Shown one piece after another: positions 9,310-19,200 of a stretch of DNA of 48,635 bases; within the stretch, counting starts at the first letter, position 1; every line of letters starts with the position of its first letter. The notes beneath the pieces were generated by a model. The model had not been told where the DNA came from. It made no database searches and saw only the letters and a list, made by a program, of their open reading frames with translations. This stretch comes from Methylobacterium soli (lineage in GTDB: Bacteria; Pseudomonadota; Alphaproteobacteria; Rhizobiales; Beijerinckiaceae). Location: contig NZ_VZZK01000040.1 of the NCBI RefSeq assembly GCF_008806385.1, positions 1 to 48,635 on the forward strand, read 5' to 3'. The translations under genes were made by a program, and so were the position numbers.

Positions 9310-11463
9310 TCAGAAATCCGCGTGGATACGGGTGCCGAAGAAACTGGCCGGCCCCCGGTCCCGGTTGTAGCCTGGGTTTACAACGTACTGATAGTTGAAA
9401 GACACGGTCAGGGCCTTGGTGAGGCCGAGGGCGTAATAAGCTTCGACCGCGCGTTCCGGCGCGTAGTTCAGACGCCCGTCGCCGATGAGGAGGCCGAGGC
9501 CGCCATTGGCGAAATAGGCCCGGTGCGCGGGCGAGAGCCCGTTCAGCGTGGTGCCGAGGCCCACCGTGTCGCCCGGCCGGCTCCAGGCCGTGCCCTTCAG
9601 CGACAACCCGCCCGAGACGCTGCGATCGACATCGGTGAAGGATAGGTTCTCGTTGCGCCCATCGGCGGCGCTCGCGCGGGCGAAGAGGCCGAGATCGGCG
9701 GTGAGCGCCTGTTCAAGGTTCAGGTAGAGGCCGCTCTTGCGTCGCGGGCGCCGGGTCGCGGCGGCGGCATCGTTGATGTCGACGAACAGGCCTGCCTCGG
9801 TCAGCGCCACGACCTCGCGGTAACGGGCGGTATTGCCGACATTCGTGAACAGCCCGAGCCGGATCCGCCCCGGCTGATCGAGCCCAGGCAACACGTGGCG
9901 CTCCTCGAACTCGATCGTGGCCCCGCCCCGGCGGAGGATTCGGGGATCGAGCACGTCGCTCGAGGGCTCCTTCGGGACCTGCGTGTAGGCGGCGCGGATC
10001 GCGAAAGCGGCCTGGTTGTACTCCACCATCACGCCCTGGGTGAAACCCGGGAGGTTCGCCGGGAAATCCCAGGCCGTGGAGGCCCAGAGCGACCAGTTCA
10101 TGAAGTCGACGCGGGGATCGTGGGCGTAGCTGTTGCCGTCGAAGAAATCGCCGAGCGCGAACTTGCCCGCCACCACCGTGATCCGCTCGATGTCGCGCCG
10201 GGTCGCCACCTGGTTCGGCCCGTCCGGCACATCCTCCGACTCGCCGCCGAGGCCGAAGGTCTGGCGCACGAAGTAGCGGTTCGAGCGCAGCTTCGGGAAC
10301 GGCGCCCCGGCCTTCTGGGCCTCGCCGTTGACGAAGCCCGCGATGCCGAGGGTGCGGCTGAGGCCGAAGCCCTGCGAGAATTCCGGGTTGTAGTAGAGCT
10401 CGGTGCCCTCCAGGAGCTTGAACCCGACGAAGGCCGTGGCGGTGGTCGTCGCCTGCGCCTGGTTCGGCACGAGGCTGTTCTCGCCGCGATAGGGCGAGCG
10501 GAACCTCGGCACCGCCTGGTTGAAGAAGGTGGTCTGGCCGTGCAGCGAGAACCGGCCGGTCTCGCCCGGATCGGCATCGCGGGAGGCGGTCTCGTCGGAC
10601 TCGGGCGGCAGGTTGAGCCCGCCTGGATACCAGGACAGGCGTGCCAGCATCTGGTTCGAGGTGAAGCTGGCCCGGGTCGAGACCGGGCCGCCGCCCGGCC
10701 CGGGGACGCTTCCGAGATCGAAGCGGTCACTCCGCCCGAGATCGACGTAGCGGTAGTCGAGACCGAGGGCGAGGCTGTCGCTGATCGCGTATTGGAACCC
10801 GGCGCCGAGGGTGAAGCTGAGGCGGCCGAGATCGCGGCGTCCGGTGGCGAGAGGCCCGGCGGCGAGCGGGTTGCCGGACAGATCCGGATAGCTCGCGAGC
10901 AGCCGCGTCTCGGCGCCCGCAAGGCCGAACGTGGCGTAGACCAGCGCGCGCTCGAAGCTGTAGCCAAGCCGGGCGCGCAGGGTTCCGAAGAGATCCGTCT
11001 TCGCTCGGATCAAACTGAAGGCGGGATCGACGCCCTCGTAGCCGAAGCCCGGCGCGCTCGAGGCGACGGGGCGCTTCAGATTGGCGGCGGAGAGATCGGC
11101 CTCGATCCCGTAGAGCCAGGGGCCGGATTGCCAATTGTAGCCGCCGAAGGCGCCCCCCACCGCCGTCGTGGCATCGCGGCCCCGGTCCGAGCGCCCGGTG
11201 GCATCGCCGGTCTTGAAGGCCGGGATCGTGCGGCCGCCGATCGTGGTCGGCCCGAATCCGAGGGCGCCGAAGGAAGCGCCCGCGCTCCCCTGGAGGCCGA
11301 GATAGGGGCCTGACCAATCGACGAAGCTCGGGAGGGCGCGCGGGGGCGCTGGGTCGGCGGCGCGGACGAGGGCGGGCGCCAGCGCGACCCCGACGACGGC
11401 TAGGCCCAGCAGGCTCTGCCCTGCCGCCGCGATCGGTTCGCGCTTCGCGCCGTGCCGCCCCAA
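9310..11463 (-). CDS. Outer-membrane protein: Omp31-like barrel fused to an OprB-like porin
   Basis: 717 residues from a TTG start; GGAGGG lies seven bases before it and no better ATG exists. Residues 10-36 are a signal peptide ending in LVRA-ADP. Residues 45-260 look like an OmpA/Omp31-type small barrel (DWSGPYLGLQGSAGASFGAL, WLYGIEADLSAANL, LGYSFERALVYATFGLAGAE, ALGLDYRYVDLG). Residues 290-717 resemble carbohydrate porin OprB or a porin of similar type (FNQAVPRFRSPYRGENS, YNPEFSQGFGLSRTLGIAGF, DFMNWSLWASTAWDFPANLP, GLYLNLEQALTADLGLFARA) and end in HADF; the terminal Phe is the usual barrel-assembly signal. The two-barrel arrangement is unusual. It converges on the export gene 13 bases away and could be the outer-membrane exit or an unrelated sugar porin. 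Confidence 0.8.
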   Translation of the reverse strand: MGRHGAKREPIAAAGQSLLGLAVVGVALAPALVRAADPAPPRALPSFVDWSGPYLGLQGSAGASFGALGFGPTTIGGRTIPAFKTGDATGRSDRGRDATTAVGGAFGGYNWQSGPWLYGIEADLSAANLKRPVASSAPGFGYEGVDPAFSLIRAKTDLFGTLRARLGYSFERALVYATFGLAGAETRLLASYPDLSGNPLAAGPLATGRRDLGRLSFTLGAGFQYAISDSLALGLDYRYVDLGRSDRFDLGSVPGPGGGPVSTRASFTSNQMLARLSWYPGGLNLPPESDETASRDADPGETGRFSLHGQTTFFNQAVPRFRSPYRGENSLVPNQAQATTTATAFVGFKLLEGTELYYNPEFSQGFGLSRTLGIAGFVNGEAQKAGAPFPKLRSNRYFVRQTFGLGGESEDVPDGPNQVATRRDIERITVVAGKFALGDFFDGNSYAHDPRVDFMNWSLWASTAWDFPANLPGFTQGVMVEYNQAAFAIRAAYTQVPKEPSSDVLDPRILRRGGATIEFEERHVLPGLDQPGRIRLGLFTNVGNTARYREVVALTEAGLFVDINDAAAATRRPRRKSGLYLNLEQALTADLGLFARASAADGRNENLSFTDVDRSVSGGLSLKGTAWSRPGDTVGLGTTLNGLSPAHRAYFANGGLGLLIGDGRLNYAPERAVEAYYALGLTKALTVSFNYQYVVNPGYNRDRGPASFFGTRIHADF

Positions 11464-11494
11464 GACTCAACCCTCCGCCCTCATCCGGAGGCGA

Positions 11495-11522
11495 GATATA
11501 GCAAAGGCTATAAAGCAGGCAA
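11495..11522 (-). promoter_or_regulatory. Candidate sigma-70-type promoter of the outer-membrane protein gene
   Basis: Read on the minus strand: TTGCCT (11522-11517), 16 bases, TATATC (11500-11495), in an AT-rich pocket about 32 bases before the TTG start. The match to TTGACA/TATAAT is partial. Confidence 0.4.
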
Positions 11523-11700
11523 TCGCCGGGACTGCCCGGCAAGGCCATGCGCCCCCCACGTTGCAAAAATGACCCGACGCGATCCCCGTGACAGGGCGAT
11601 GACGGGAGGCACCCGGCCGGCGCGTGGCCTGTCCGCCGTGGCATCGGCGCCTCGTTGCGGGGGCGGAGAGGCACGGGCTCCCAGGCTCCCGTTCCGGCGG

Positions 11701-12549
11701 TCAGGCCGGGCCGGTGGCGACCGGGCGGCTCTCGTCGGCGCCCCATTCCGACCACGACCCGTCATACAGGGAACGGGCCGGGTGCCCGAGGGTCTCCAGC
11801 GCGAGCGAGATGATGGCGGCGGTGACGCCCGACCCGCAGGTGGTGATGATCGGCCGGTCGGGGTCGACGCCGCTCTCCGCGAAGACGGCCCGGAGCTCGC
11901 TCGGGTCCTTCAGCCGGCCGTCCCGCTGCAGGGCTGCATAGTGCAGGTTGCGGGCGCCCGGCATGTGGCCGGGACGGACGCCGGGGCGGGGCTCGGCCTC
12001 CTCGCCGCGGAAGCGCGGCGCGGAGCGGGCGTCGACGACTTGGGTCGTGCCGCCCGCGAGGGCCCGGGCGATGTCGCCCGCATCCGCCACCGCCCCCTGA
12101 TCGAGGCGGGCGGTGAAGTGGCGCCGCTCGCGCGGATGCGGCTCGCCCTCCTCGGTCGGGTAGCCCGCCGCGATCCAGGCGGGCAGGCCGCCATCGAGCA
12201 CCGCGACGTCGCGCACCCCGAAGGTGCGCAGCATCCACCAGATGCGGGGCGCCGAGAACAGCCCCATCCCGTCATAGACGACGACGTGCATGCCGTCGCC
12301 GAGGCCGAGGGCGCGCATCCGCGAGGCGAAGACCTCGGGGCGCGGCAGCATGTGGGGGAGGGGCGAGCCCTCGTCGCTCATGGCATCGATGTCGAAGCGG
12401 ACCGCCCCGGGGATGTGGGCGGCCCGGTACTCGGCCGCCGCATCCCGCCCGGCGGCGGGCAGGTACCAGGACCCGTCGAGGACGACGATATCCGGCGCAT
12501 CAAGGCGCTCGTGGAGCCATGCGGGCGTGACGAGGGGTGATGGCGCCAT
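11701..12549 (-). CDS. sseA: 3-mercaptopyruvate sulfurtransferase (two rhodanese domains)
   Basis: 282 residues. I start at MAPSPLVT, with AGGACGG ten bases upstream; an in-frame ATG 21 bases earlier is possible. Two rhodanese folds are present: residues 5-135 (inactive, DIVVLDGSWYLP, AAHIPGAVRFDID, VAVLDGGLPAWI) and 150-280 (TQVVDARSAPRF, HMPGARNLHY), with active Cys238 in the loop CGSGVTAA, the signature of mercaptopyruvate sulfurtransferases rather than of thiosulfate rhodaneses. It moves sulfur from 3-mercaptopyruvate to a thiol acceptor in the cytoplasm. Length fits the family. It stands alone, with no link to the exopolysaccharide genes. Confidence 0.88.
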   Translation of the reverse strand: MAPSPLVTPAWLHERLDAPDIVVLDGSWYLPAAGRDAAAEYRAAHIPGAVRFDIDAMSDEGSPLPHMLPRPEVFASRMRALGLGDGMHVVVYDGMGLFSAPRIWWMLRTFGVRDVAVLDGGLPAWIAAGYPTEEGEPHPRERRHFTARLDQGAVADAGDIARALAGGTTQVVDARSAPRFRGEEAEPRPGVRPGHMPGARNLHYAALQRDGRLKDPSELRAVFAESGVDPDRPIITTCGSGVTAAIISLALETLGHPARSLYDGSWSEWGADESRPVATGPA

Positions 12550-12611
12550 GTGCGATCCGTCCTGAGGCATCGGGGGCGGCACTCAACCACATCCCGCGCG
12601 CGGTTGCACGA

Positions 12612-12656
12612 GGCAGGGTTGCGGGGGGCAGGGTTGCGGGGGCAGGGTTGAGGGGG
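12612..12656. repeat. 14-15 bp imperfect tandem repeat, three units
   Basis: GGCAGGGTTGCGGGG-type units begin at 12612, 12627 and 12641 in the 127-base gap between the epimerase and the sulfurtransferase, which run in the same direction. The function is unknown; it could be simple slippage. Confidence 0.7.
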
Positions 12657-12676
12657 CGGGAGAGCGTGGGATCCGC

Positions 12677-13687
12677 TCAGACGCCGTAATAGCGCCGGTA
12701 CCACGCCACGAAGGCCGGGATGCCGACCTCGATCGGGGTCTCGGGCACCCGGCCCACGAGGGCCTGAAGCAGCGCGGTGCTGGCCTCGGTGCGCGCCACG
12801 TCGCCGGGGGGCAGGGGCTTGAGGATGCGCTCGGCCCGAGCGCCGAGCGCCCGCTCCAGCGCGTCGATCATCGCGTCGAGGCGCACCGGGCGCCCGCCGC
12901 CGATATTGACGAGACGGTAGGGGGCGCTCGTGCTCAGCGTGTCGAACGCGCCGACCGGCCCACCCCCGCCGGGCGAGGGCGGGGGCACGTCGGCAAGCCG
13001 CCGGATCGCGTCGACGAGGTCGTCGATATAGGTGAAGTCGCGCTCGGCCGCACCGCCCGCGAAGACCTCGATCGGCTCCCCGGCGAGGATCTTCCGGGTG
13101 AACAGGAACAGGGCCATGTCGGGCCGCCCCCAGGGGCCGTAGACGGTGAAGAAGCGGAACGCCGTCGTCGGAATCGCGAAGAGGTGGCTGTAGGAATGGG
13201 CCATCGCCTCCATGGCGAGTTTCGAGGCCGCGTAGAAGGTGAGGGGGCTCACGGCGCGGTCCGTCTCGCGGAAGGGCAGGGTGGTGTTGCCGCCATAGGC
13301 CGAGCTCGTCGAGGCGAGGAGCAGGTGGCGCACGGGATGCGCCCGCACCGCCTCCAACAGGTTGAAGCTGCCGATGAGGTTGGAATCCGCGTAGGCCTGC
13401 GGGTTCTCCAGGCTGTAGCGCACGCCGGCTTGCGCCGCGAGATGAACGACGATGTCGGGCCTCGCTTGCGCGAGCAGATCCCGCAGGAGGCCGGGGCTCT
13501 CGAGCCGGCCCTCCACGGGCTCGAAGGCCGGATGCGTCGCGAGTTCGGCGTGGCGGGCGCGCTTCAGCCCGACATCGTAGTAATCCGAGAAGCCGTCGAG
13601 GCCGATGACCGCGTGGCCTTCGGCGAGGAGGTGCCGGCCGAGATGGTAGCCGATGAACCCGGCCGAGCCTGTGATGAGGACGCGCAT
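12677..13687 (-). CDS. NAD-dependent epimerase, probably UDP-glucuronate 4-epimerase
   Basis: 336 residues, starting at MRVLITGSAGFIGYHLGRHL, with GGAAGGGAACCGG just before the ATG. This is an extended short-chain dehydrogenase/reductase: the NAD-binding GxxGxxG is GSAGFIG, the catalytic triad includes STSSAYG and YAASK (SYK type), and the family block DRAVSPLTFYAASKLAMEAM is typical of nucleotide-sugar epimerases. The pattern SDYYDVGLKRAR and FFTVYGPWGRPDMA fits the UDP-GlcA to UDP-GalA 4-epimerases of capsule and lipopolysaccharide clusters. The enzyme is cytoplasmic. A proline/glycine-rich insertion (PPPSPGGGGPVG) near residue 230 is atypical and probably a surface loop. It may supply galacturonate for lipid A, O-antigen or exopolysaccharide. 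Confidence 0.85.
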   Translation of the reverse strand: MRVLITGSAGFIGYHLGRHLLAEGHAVIGLDGFSDYYDVGLKRARHAELATHPAFEPVEGRLESPGLLRDLLAQARPDIVVHLAAQAGVRYSLENPQAYADSNLIGSFNLLEAVRAHPVRHLLLASTSSAYGGNTTLPFRETDRAVSPLTFYAASKLAMEAMAHSYSHLFAIPTTAFRFFTVYGPWGRPDMALFLFTRKILAGEPIEVFAGGAAERDFTYIDDLVDAIRRLADVPPPSPGGGGPVGAFDTLSTSAPYRLVNIGGGRPVRLDAMIDALERALGARAERILKPLPPGDVARTEASTALLQALVGRVPETPIEVGIPAFVAWYRRYYGV

Positions 13688-14245
13688 CCGGTTCCCTTCC
13701 GCCAGAGCGCTTCCGCGCCAGGAAAACTCGCCCGCCGCTCGACGAAACGCGATCACCCGAGAATGCCGGAGCCGATCCCGCCCGGACGGATCACGGCTCC
13801 ACGGCCCAGACCCGCCCTACACGGTTCGGCCGGGCGCCTCAAGGAAGCCCTCGCGACACCACGGACGAATACGCAGGGAGGCAGGCGGCGGGCGCGGCGA
13901 TCGGGCATGAGCCGGGTCGGCGCAGGTCGAGCGAAGGCAGGATCGCGAAAAATTCCCGCGAACGCCTGCAAAACCCAAGTTCCGGCAAGCTCGACGAACC
14001 AAAATGTCTGTGCGCGGTTGCGTCATGTGCATGCGGGACTTGTTTCGCGCAGGAAGAACCCCAGTTATAACAGCACGATGACGCTGTTGCGCCTCGTTCC
14101 CGCGAGGATCGCTCGGGTCAGGTTCTCGCGAGCGTGCGCTGGCGCGCGATCGGGAGCCGGCCCACCGGACGCACCACGCGCAAGACCGCAACGCCTGCCG
14201 GGTCTCGGGCCCGCGCACCCAGAACAGTTCACGAGCCGCCCCTTC
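13688..14245. other. Intergenic region without a recognisable gene
   Basis: Open frames here are on shadows of the flanking genes and have no family-like composition. A short AT-richer spot around 14035-14080 (CTTGTTTCG ... TTATAACAGC) could hold the promoter of the GcrA-like gene, but spacing between the candidate boxes is too long for confidence. Confidence 0.4.
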
Positions 14246-14479
14246 ATGAATCAACTCGTCCGCATGTCTCAGATCGGCGATGCCGAGCAGGTCGCAGAGC
14301 CGTCCGCCGAACTGCGCGTGCCGTTCGCGCAGTCGGGCGCCTTCGTCTGCAAGTTCATCATCGGCGAGCCCAATGACCGGGCCGTCTGTTGCGGCGCGCC
14401 GGTGGCCGACGGCAAGAGCTGGTGCGCCTTCCATCGCCGCATCGTGTTCGAGCCGGCCCGGCCGAGCCGGATCCGCTAA
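14246..14479 (+). CDS. Small protein with a GcrA-type C-terminal motif
   Basis: 77 residues from ATG 14246 (14264 is an alternative; neither has a strong ribosome binding site). Residues 33-68 carry the Cys/His pattern of the GcrA C-terminus: CKFIIGEPND, then CCGAPVADGKSWCAFHRRIVF. GcrA is the alphaproteobacterial cell-cycle regulator that binds sigma-70 through its C-terminal region and DNA through its N-terminal HTH. Only the C-terminal module is present here, so it may bind the polymerase or a metal without binding DNA. Such short copies occur in Methylobacterium and relatives. Its function is not known. Confidence 0.7.
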   Translation: MNQLVRMSQIGDAEQVAEPSAELRVPFAQSGAFVCKFIIGEPNDRAVCCGAPVADGKSWCAFHRRIVFEPARPSRIR

Positions 14480-14615
14480 GACCCGGTCACAATCGCGGGA
14501 TCACCGGGCTTCGCGCCCCGCCGGCCTGGACCGGCGGGGTCTTTGTCGTATGGTCGCACGAACGAGGATCCCGGCGTAATCCCGCGCAACGGGTCCCGAT
14601 CTGCAAGAGACCCCG

Positions 14616-15923
14616 ATGACCGACCCCGCAGGATCGCCGGCGCGCCGCTCGCAGCTCGCTACGGTGCTGCGCGTCACCGGCGGCAACTTCCTCGAAATGT
14701 ACGACTTCTTCGTCTTCGGCTACTACGCCGCGGCGATCGGGCGTGTGTTCTTCCCGAGCGAGAGCGAGTTCGCCTCGCTGATGTTCTCCCTCGCGACCTT
14801 CGGGGCCGCCTTCCTGATGCGGCCCCTCGGGGCGATCGTGCTCGGCGCCTATATCGACCGGCACGGGCGCCGGGCCGGCCTCCTCCTCACCCTGGCGCTG
14901 ATGGCGATCGGCACCCTCTCGATCGCCATCGCGCCGGGCTACGGCAGCATCGGCCTGATCGCGCCCGTGATCGTGGTGCTGGGGCGGCTCGTCCAGGGCT
15001 TCTCGGCGGGCGCGGAACTCGGCGGCGTCTCGGTCTACCTCGCCGAGATGGCGACGCCGGGCAACAAGGGCTTCTACGTGGCGTGGCAATCGGCCAGCCA
15101 GCAGGTGGCGGTGATCTTCGCCGCAGCCCTCGGCCTCGGCCTCCAGAAGAGCCTGACGCCGGCCCAGATGGACAGTTTTGGCTGGCGCATCCCGCTGCTC
15201 ATCGGCTGCCTGATCATCCCGTTCCTGTTCGTGATCCGGCGCTCGCTGCAGGAGACGGAGGCGTTCCAGCACCGCAAGGCCCCGGCCTCCATGCGGCAGA
15301 TCTGGGCCACCATGCTGGCCAATTGGCGTATCGTGCTGATCGGCATGATGCTCGTCACCATGACGACGGTCTCGTTCTACCTGATCACCGTCTACACCCC
15401 GACCTTCGGGCGCCAGGCGCTGCGTCTCGACGCCGTCGACGTCCTCATCGTCACCGTCTGCATCGGCGTCTCGAACCTGTTCTGGCTTCCCGTGATGGGC
15501 GCCGTCTCGGACCGGGTCGGGCGGCGCCCGCTGCTCCTGCTGTTCACGACGCTCGCGCTGCTCACCGCCTATCCGGCGATCTCCTGGCTCGTCGCGGCGC
15601 CCAGCTTCGGCCGGCTCCTCGGTGTCGAGCTGTGGCTGTCCTTCCTGTACGCGAGCTACAACGGCGCCATGGTGGTGCATCTCACCGAGATCATGCCGCC
15701 GGAGGTGCGCAGCGCCGGCTTCTCCCTGGCCTACAGCCTCGCCACGGCCATCTTCGGCGGCTTCACCCCGGTGATCTGCACCGGCCTGATCGAGTGGACC
15801 GGCAACCCGGCCATGCCGGGCCTCTGGCTCTCGGCCGCCGCGCTGATCGGGCTCATCGCCGCCTGGCTCGCGCGCGGAGCCGCCGTGCCGGTCCCGACCC
15901 GGGTGGCGGCACCGGCCGAGTGA
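14616..15923 (+). CDS. MFS transporter of the metabolite:H+ symporter type (citrate/tricarballylate-like)
   Basis: 435 residues with about 12 membrane segments and a cytoplasmic start (MTDPAGSPARRSQLATVLRV). Family signs: GGNFLEMYDFFVFGYYA in the first helix, the loop 2-3 signature as GAYIDRHGRRAGL, RLVQGFSAGAELGGVSVYLAE in helix 4-5, and the second-half copy DRVGRRP. This pattern is that of MHS symporters such as citrate carriers and TcuC. The likely job is proton-coupled uptake of a di- or tricarboxylate across the inner membrane. It has no catabolic neighbour, so the substrate is unproved. It is followed convergently by the small formate dehydrogenase-linked gene. Confidence 0.85.
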   Translation: MTDPAGSPARRSQLATVLRVTGGNFLEMYDFFVFGYYAAAIGRVFFPSESEFASLMFSLATFGAAFLMRPLGAIVLGAYIDRHGRRAGLLLTLALMAIGTLSIAIAPGYGSIGLIAPVIVVLGRLVQGFSAGAELGGVSVYLAEMATPGNKGFYVAWQSASQQVAVIFAAALGLGLQKSLTPAQMDSFGWRIPLLIGCLIIPFLFVIRRSLQETEAFQHRKAPASMRQIWATMLANWRIVLIGMMLVTMTTVSFYLITVYTPTFGRQALRLDAVDVLIVTVCIGVSNLFWLPVMGAVSDRVGRRPLLLLFTTLALLTAYPAISWLVAAPSFGRLLGVELWLSFLYASYNGAMVVHLTEIMPPEVRSAGFSLAYSLATAIFGGFTPVICTGLIEWTGNPAMPGLWLSAAALIGLIAAWLARGAAVPVPTRVAAPAE

Positions 15924-15949
15924 GGGTAGGGTGCCGAGGCGCCGGGCCC

Positions 15950-16297
15950 CTATTCCGGCTCCACCGCCTCGACGAGGGCTTTCAGCCAGTCGCGCGCCTT
16001 GTCGAGTTCCCCCCATGGCACGTCGCCGAGCGGGAAGTGGCCGGCCAGCACGACGCTGATCACGCCGTTGAGATGCACGAGTTGTTCGCGGGTGCAGGCC
16101 TGGCGCCTGTGCGCGCCGATCAGCTCGTCGCGGAAGGCCGAGAGGCACTGGGTGGCTTGGCTGAAGCCGTGGTCGTCCTTCTGGGGGCGTTGCGCCAGCA
16201 CCCGGTCGAGGGCGGCGAGCGCCCTGCGCCCGGGCCTGTCGACCGCCTGTCCGCCATGGCGATCGCCGGCAGGCGCCCGCGCCGGGTCACCCGCCAT
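15950..16297 (-). CDS. Unknown small protein coupled to formate dehydrogenase
   Basis: 115 residues; the ATG lies inside the last codons of the formate dehydrogenase alpha gene (11-base overlap), a clear sign of co-translation. No signal peptide or membrane segment. The first 30 residues are Arg/Ala/Gly-rich; the rest is predicted helical (LSAFRDELIGAHRRQACTREQLVHLNGVISVVLAGHFPLG, then WGELDKARDWLKALVEAVE). I do not recognise the family. Position suggests an accessory for maturation or stability of the enzyme, comparable in place but not in sequence to FdhE or FdhD. A single Cys is present, so metal binding is unlikely. Confidence 0.7.
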   Translation of the reverse strand: MAGDPARAPAGDRHGGQAVDRPGRRALAALDRVLAQRPQKDDHGFSQATQCLSAFRDELIGAHRRQACTREQLVHLNGVISVVLAGHFPLGDVPWGELDKARDWLKALVEAVEPE

Positions 16298-19200
16298 GGC
16301 GCGCCTCGCGTTTGAGCTGCGTGAGGCGCCCGGCCCGCAGGTTCACCGTGAGGGCCTTGGTGGTGTGGATGCTGGTATTGGCGTCGCCCGTGATGGCCAG
16401 GAGCACGTTGGCGATCGCGCCGCGCGCGTAGCCCTCGCGCCCGAACACCCAGGGCATGCCGATCTGGTGCACGACCCGGCCGGCCACCGTGAACGGCCGC
16501 ACCCGCTCGGTCACCATCGCCCGCACCTCGATCTCGCCGCGCAGCGACGAGAGCACCGTCCAGTCGCGGTGCCGGATGCCGAGCTCGGCCGCAAGCTCCG
16601 GTGAAACCTCCACGAAGGCCTCCGGCTGCAGCTCGGCGGTGTGGGGCATCGCCCGGGTCGAGATGCCGCCGCAATGGAGCTCGGTCAGCCGGAAGGTGGT
16701 GAACACGTAAGGGAAGCGGGGGTCCTCGGGCGGGTGCAATTCATTGCCCGGCCGGCCCCAGAGCTTCGCCGTCGGGTTGAATTGCTGCCCGTAGAGTGGG
16801 TTCTTCACCGGACTCTCGATCGGCTCGTAATGGGTCGGGAGCGGCCCGTCCTTCAGGCCCGTCGGCACGAAGAGCTGGCTCTTGCCGTCCGCCTCCATGA
16901 TGAACGGGTCGTTGCCCCCGAGCGCGTCCATGCCGTGCGGGCGCTTCGACCAGTCCGGGCGGTAGTCGGGCCGCTTGGTCTCGACGAAATCCGGCACGTC
17001 GAGACCCGTCCAGGTCTCCTTCTCCTCGTCCCACCAGATCATCTTCTTGCGCTCCGACCAGGGCTTGCCGGAGGGATCGGCGGAGGCGCGGTTGTAGAGG
17101 GTGCGCCGGTTCGAGGGCCAGGCGAAGGCCCAGCCGAGATGGGAGCCCGGCCCATCCGGTCCGTCGGGCTTTCGCGAGCGGGCGACGTTGTGGCCCTTCT
17201 TCGGCATGACGCCGCAATACATCCAGCCGCCGCAGGCGGTGGATCCGTCGTCCTTCAACTCCTTGTAGCTCGCCACCGGCTCCCCGTCCGAGACCGTGTA
17301 GCCGTTGATCTCGGCGAGCACCGCCTCGGCCTTCGGCTCCTGGATCTCGCCCTCGACCGGATAATCCCAGGTCAGCGCCTGGATGGCGCCGTCGCGGGTC
17401 TCGCGGCTATCCGCGTAGAGCTGCTTCAGGCGCCGGCCGAGGTGATAGATGAACCACAGGTCCGAGCGGCTGTCGCCCGGCGCCTCGCAGACCTTGTCGT
17501 GCCACTGAACGAGGCGGCTCGTATTCGTGACCGTGCCCTCCTTCTCCCCCGGCATCGCGGCGGGCAGGAAGAACACCTCCGTCTCGATGTCCTCCGGGCT
17601 CAGCTCGCCGCCCGCGACGAGGCGGCCCTTCGACCAGAAATTCGCCGTCTCCGTCATGGCGAAGTCGCGCACCACCAGCCAGTCGAGCTTGCCCAGGCCG
17701 CGCTCCACGAAGTCGGCGTTGACGGCGCCGACGAGGGGATTCTGCCCGAGAATGAACTGGCCCCGCATCACGCCGTCGACCATCGCCATGGTCATGGGCT
17801 CCTGGCTGAGATCGCCCGTGAGCTTCGGCAGGAACGGGTAGCCGTAATCGTTCGCCCTGGTGGCCGCCTCGCCGTACCAGGCCTTGAGCAGGCTCACGAC
17901 GTATTTGGGCATGTTCGCCCACCAGCCCGTCGTCGGCGTCTCGGATTCCAGGTAGCGGTCGAGGGTGGCGTGGTCGTGGAACACGTTCGGCTGCGGCAGG
18001 TAGGTCGGCAGCATGTTGTAGAGGGTCGGAATGTCGGTCGAGCCCTGGATGCTGACATGGCCGCGCAGGGCCATGATGCCGCCGCCCGGGCGCCCGACAT
18101 TGCCGAGGAGCGCCTGGACGATCGTGCAGGCGCGGATGATCTGCACCCCCGTCGAATGGTGCGTCCAGCCCACGGCGTAGGTGAAGGCGCCGGTGCGCTC
18201 GCGGCCCGAGTTCCTGGCCAGCGTCTCCACCACCTTGAGGAAGGTCTCCTTCGGGCAGCCGGTGACCCGCTCGACCATCTCGGGCGTGTAGCGCGCGTAG
18301 TGGCGCTTCATGATCTGATAGACGCAGTTCGGGTGCTGCAGGGTGCGGTCCTGCGGCGGCGGACTCTCGGTCATGCTCTCGAAATCGCCGCCGGCCTGCT
18401 CCTCTGTCTGCTCGCGGTGCTCGGCGATGGAGGAGGGCACCGTCTTGCCCTTGTACTGCCAGGTCTCCTGCTTGTAGGCGCGCGTCTCCGCGTCGAAACC
18501 CGAGAACAGCCCGTCATGGCTCTCAGGGTCGGCATAGCCATCCTCGATGATGTGGGCGAGATTGGTGTATTCGAGGGCGAAGTCCCGGAACCAGAGATCG
18601 TTCTCCAGGATGTGGCGGATCATGCCGCCCAGGAAGGCGATGTCCGAGCCGGAGCGGATCGGTGCGTAGATGTCTGCGAGCGCGCTCGTGCGCGTGAAGC
18701 GCGGATCGACATGGATGATGGTCGCGCCGCGCCGCTGCGCCTCCGTGACGAAGCGGAAGGCGATCGGATGGTTCTCCGCGATGTTGGAGCCCATCTCGAT
18801 GATGCAGTCCGAATTCGCGAGGTCCCACAGCGCCATGGTGGCGGCGCCGCGCCCGAAGGAGGTACCCAGACTGGGCACCGAGGACGAGTGTCAAATCCGG
18901 GCCTGGTTCTCGATGTTCAGCATGCCGAGGCCGCCGCCGAACAGCTTCTTGATGAGGTAGTTCTCCTCGTTGTCCATGGTCGCCCCCCCGAGCGACCCGA
19001 TCCCCACCGTGTGGTTGATGATGCGGCCATCCGGCAGGGTCTCGGCGAAGGTCTCGTCGCGGGCCTGCTTGGTGAGCTGGGCGATGCGCTCCATCGCCCA
19101 GTCGAGGGGCTTCACCTCCCACGCGGTCGCGCGGGGCGCCCGGTAGAGCACCTTGGTGACGCGCTCCGGTGACAGGAGCATGCCGAGGGTGCCGGCGCCC

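Noticed and set aside
13817..14434. 205-codon minus-strand frame opposite the GcrA-like gene
   Set aside because: The plus-strand GcrA Cys/His motif is clear; the minus frame has no family character.
16641..19172. 843-codon plus-strand frame opposite formate dehydrogenase
   Set aside because: Antisense shadow of a highly conserved enzyme.
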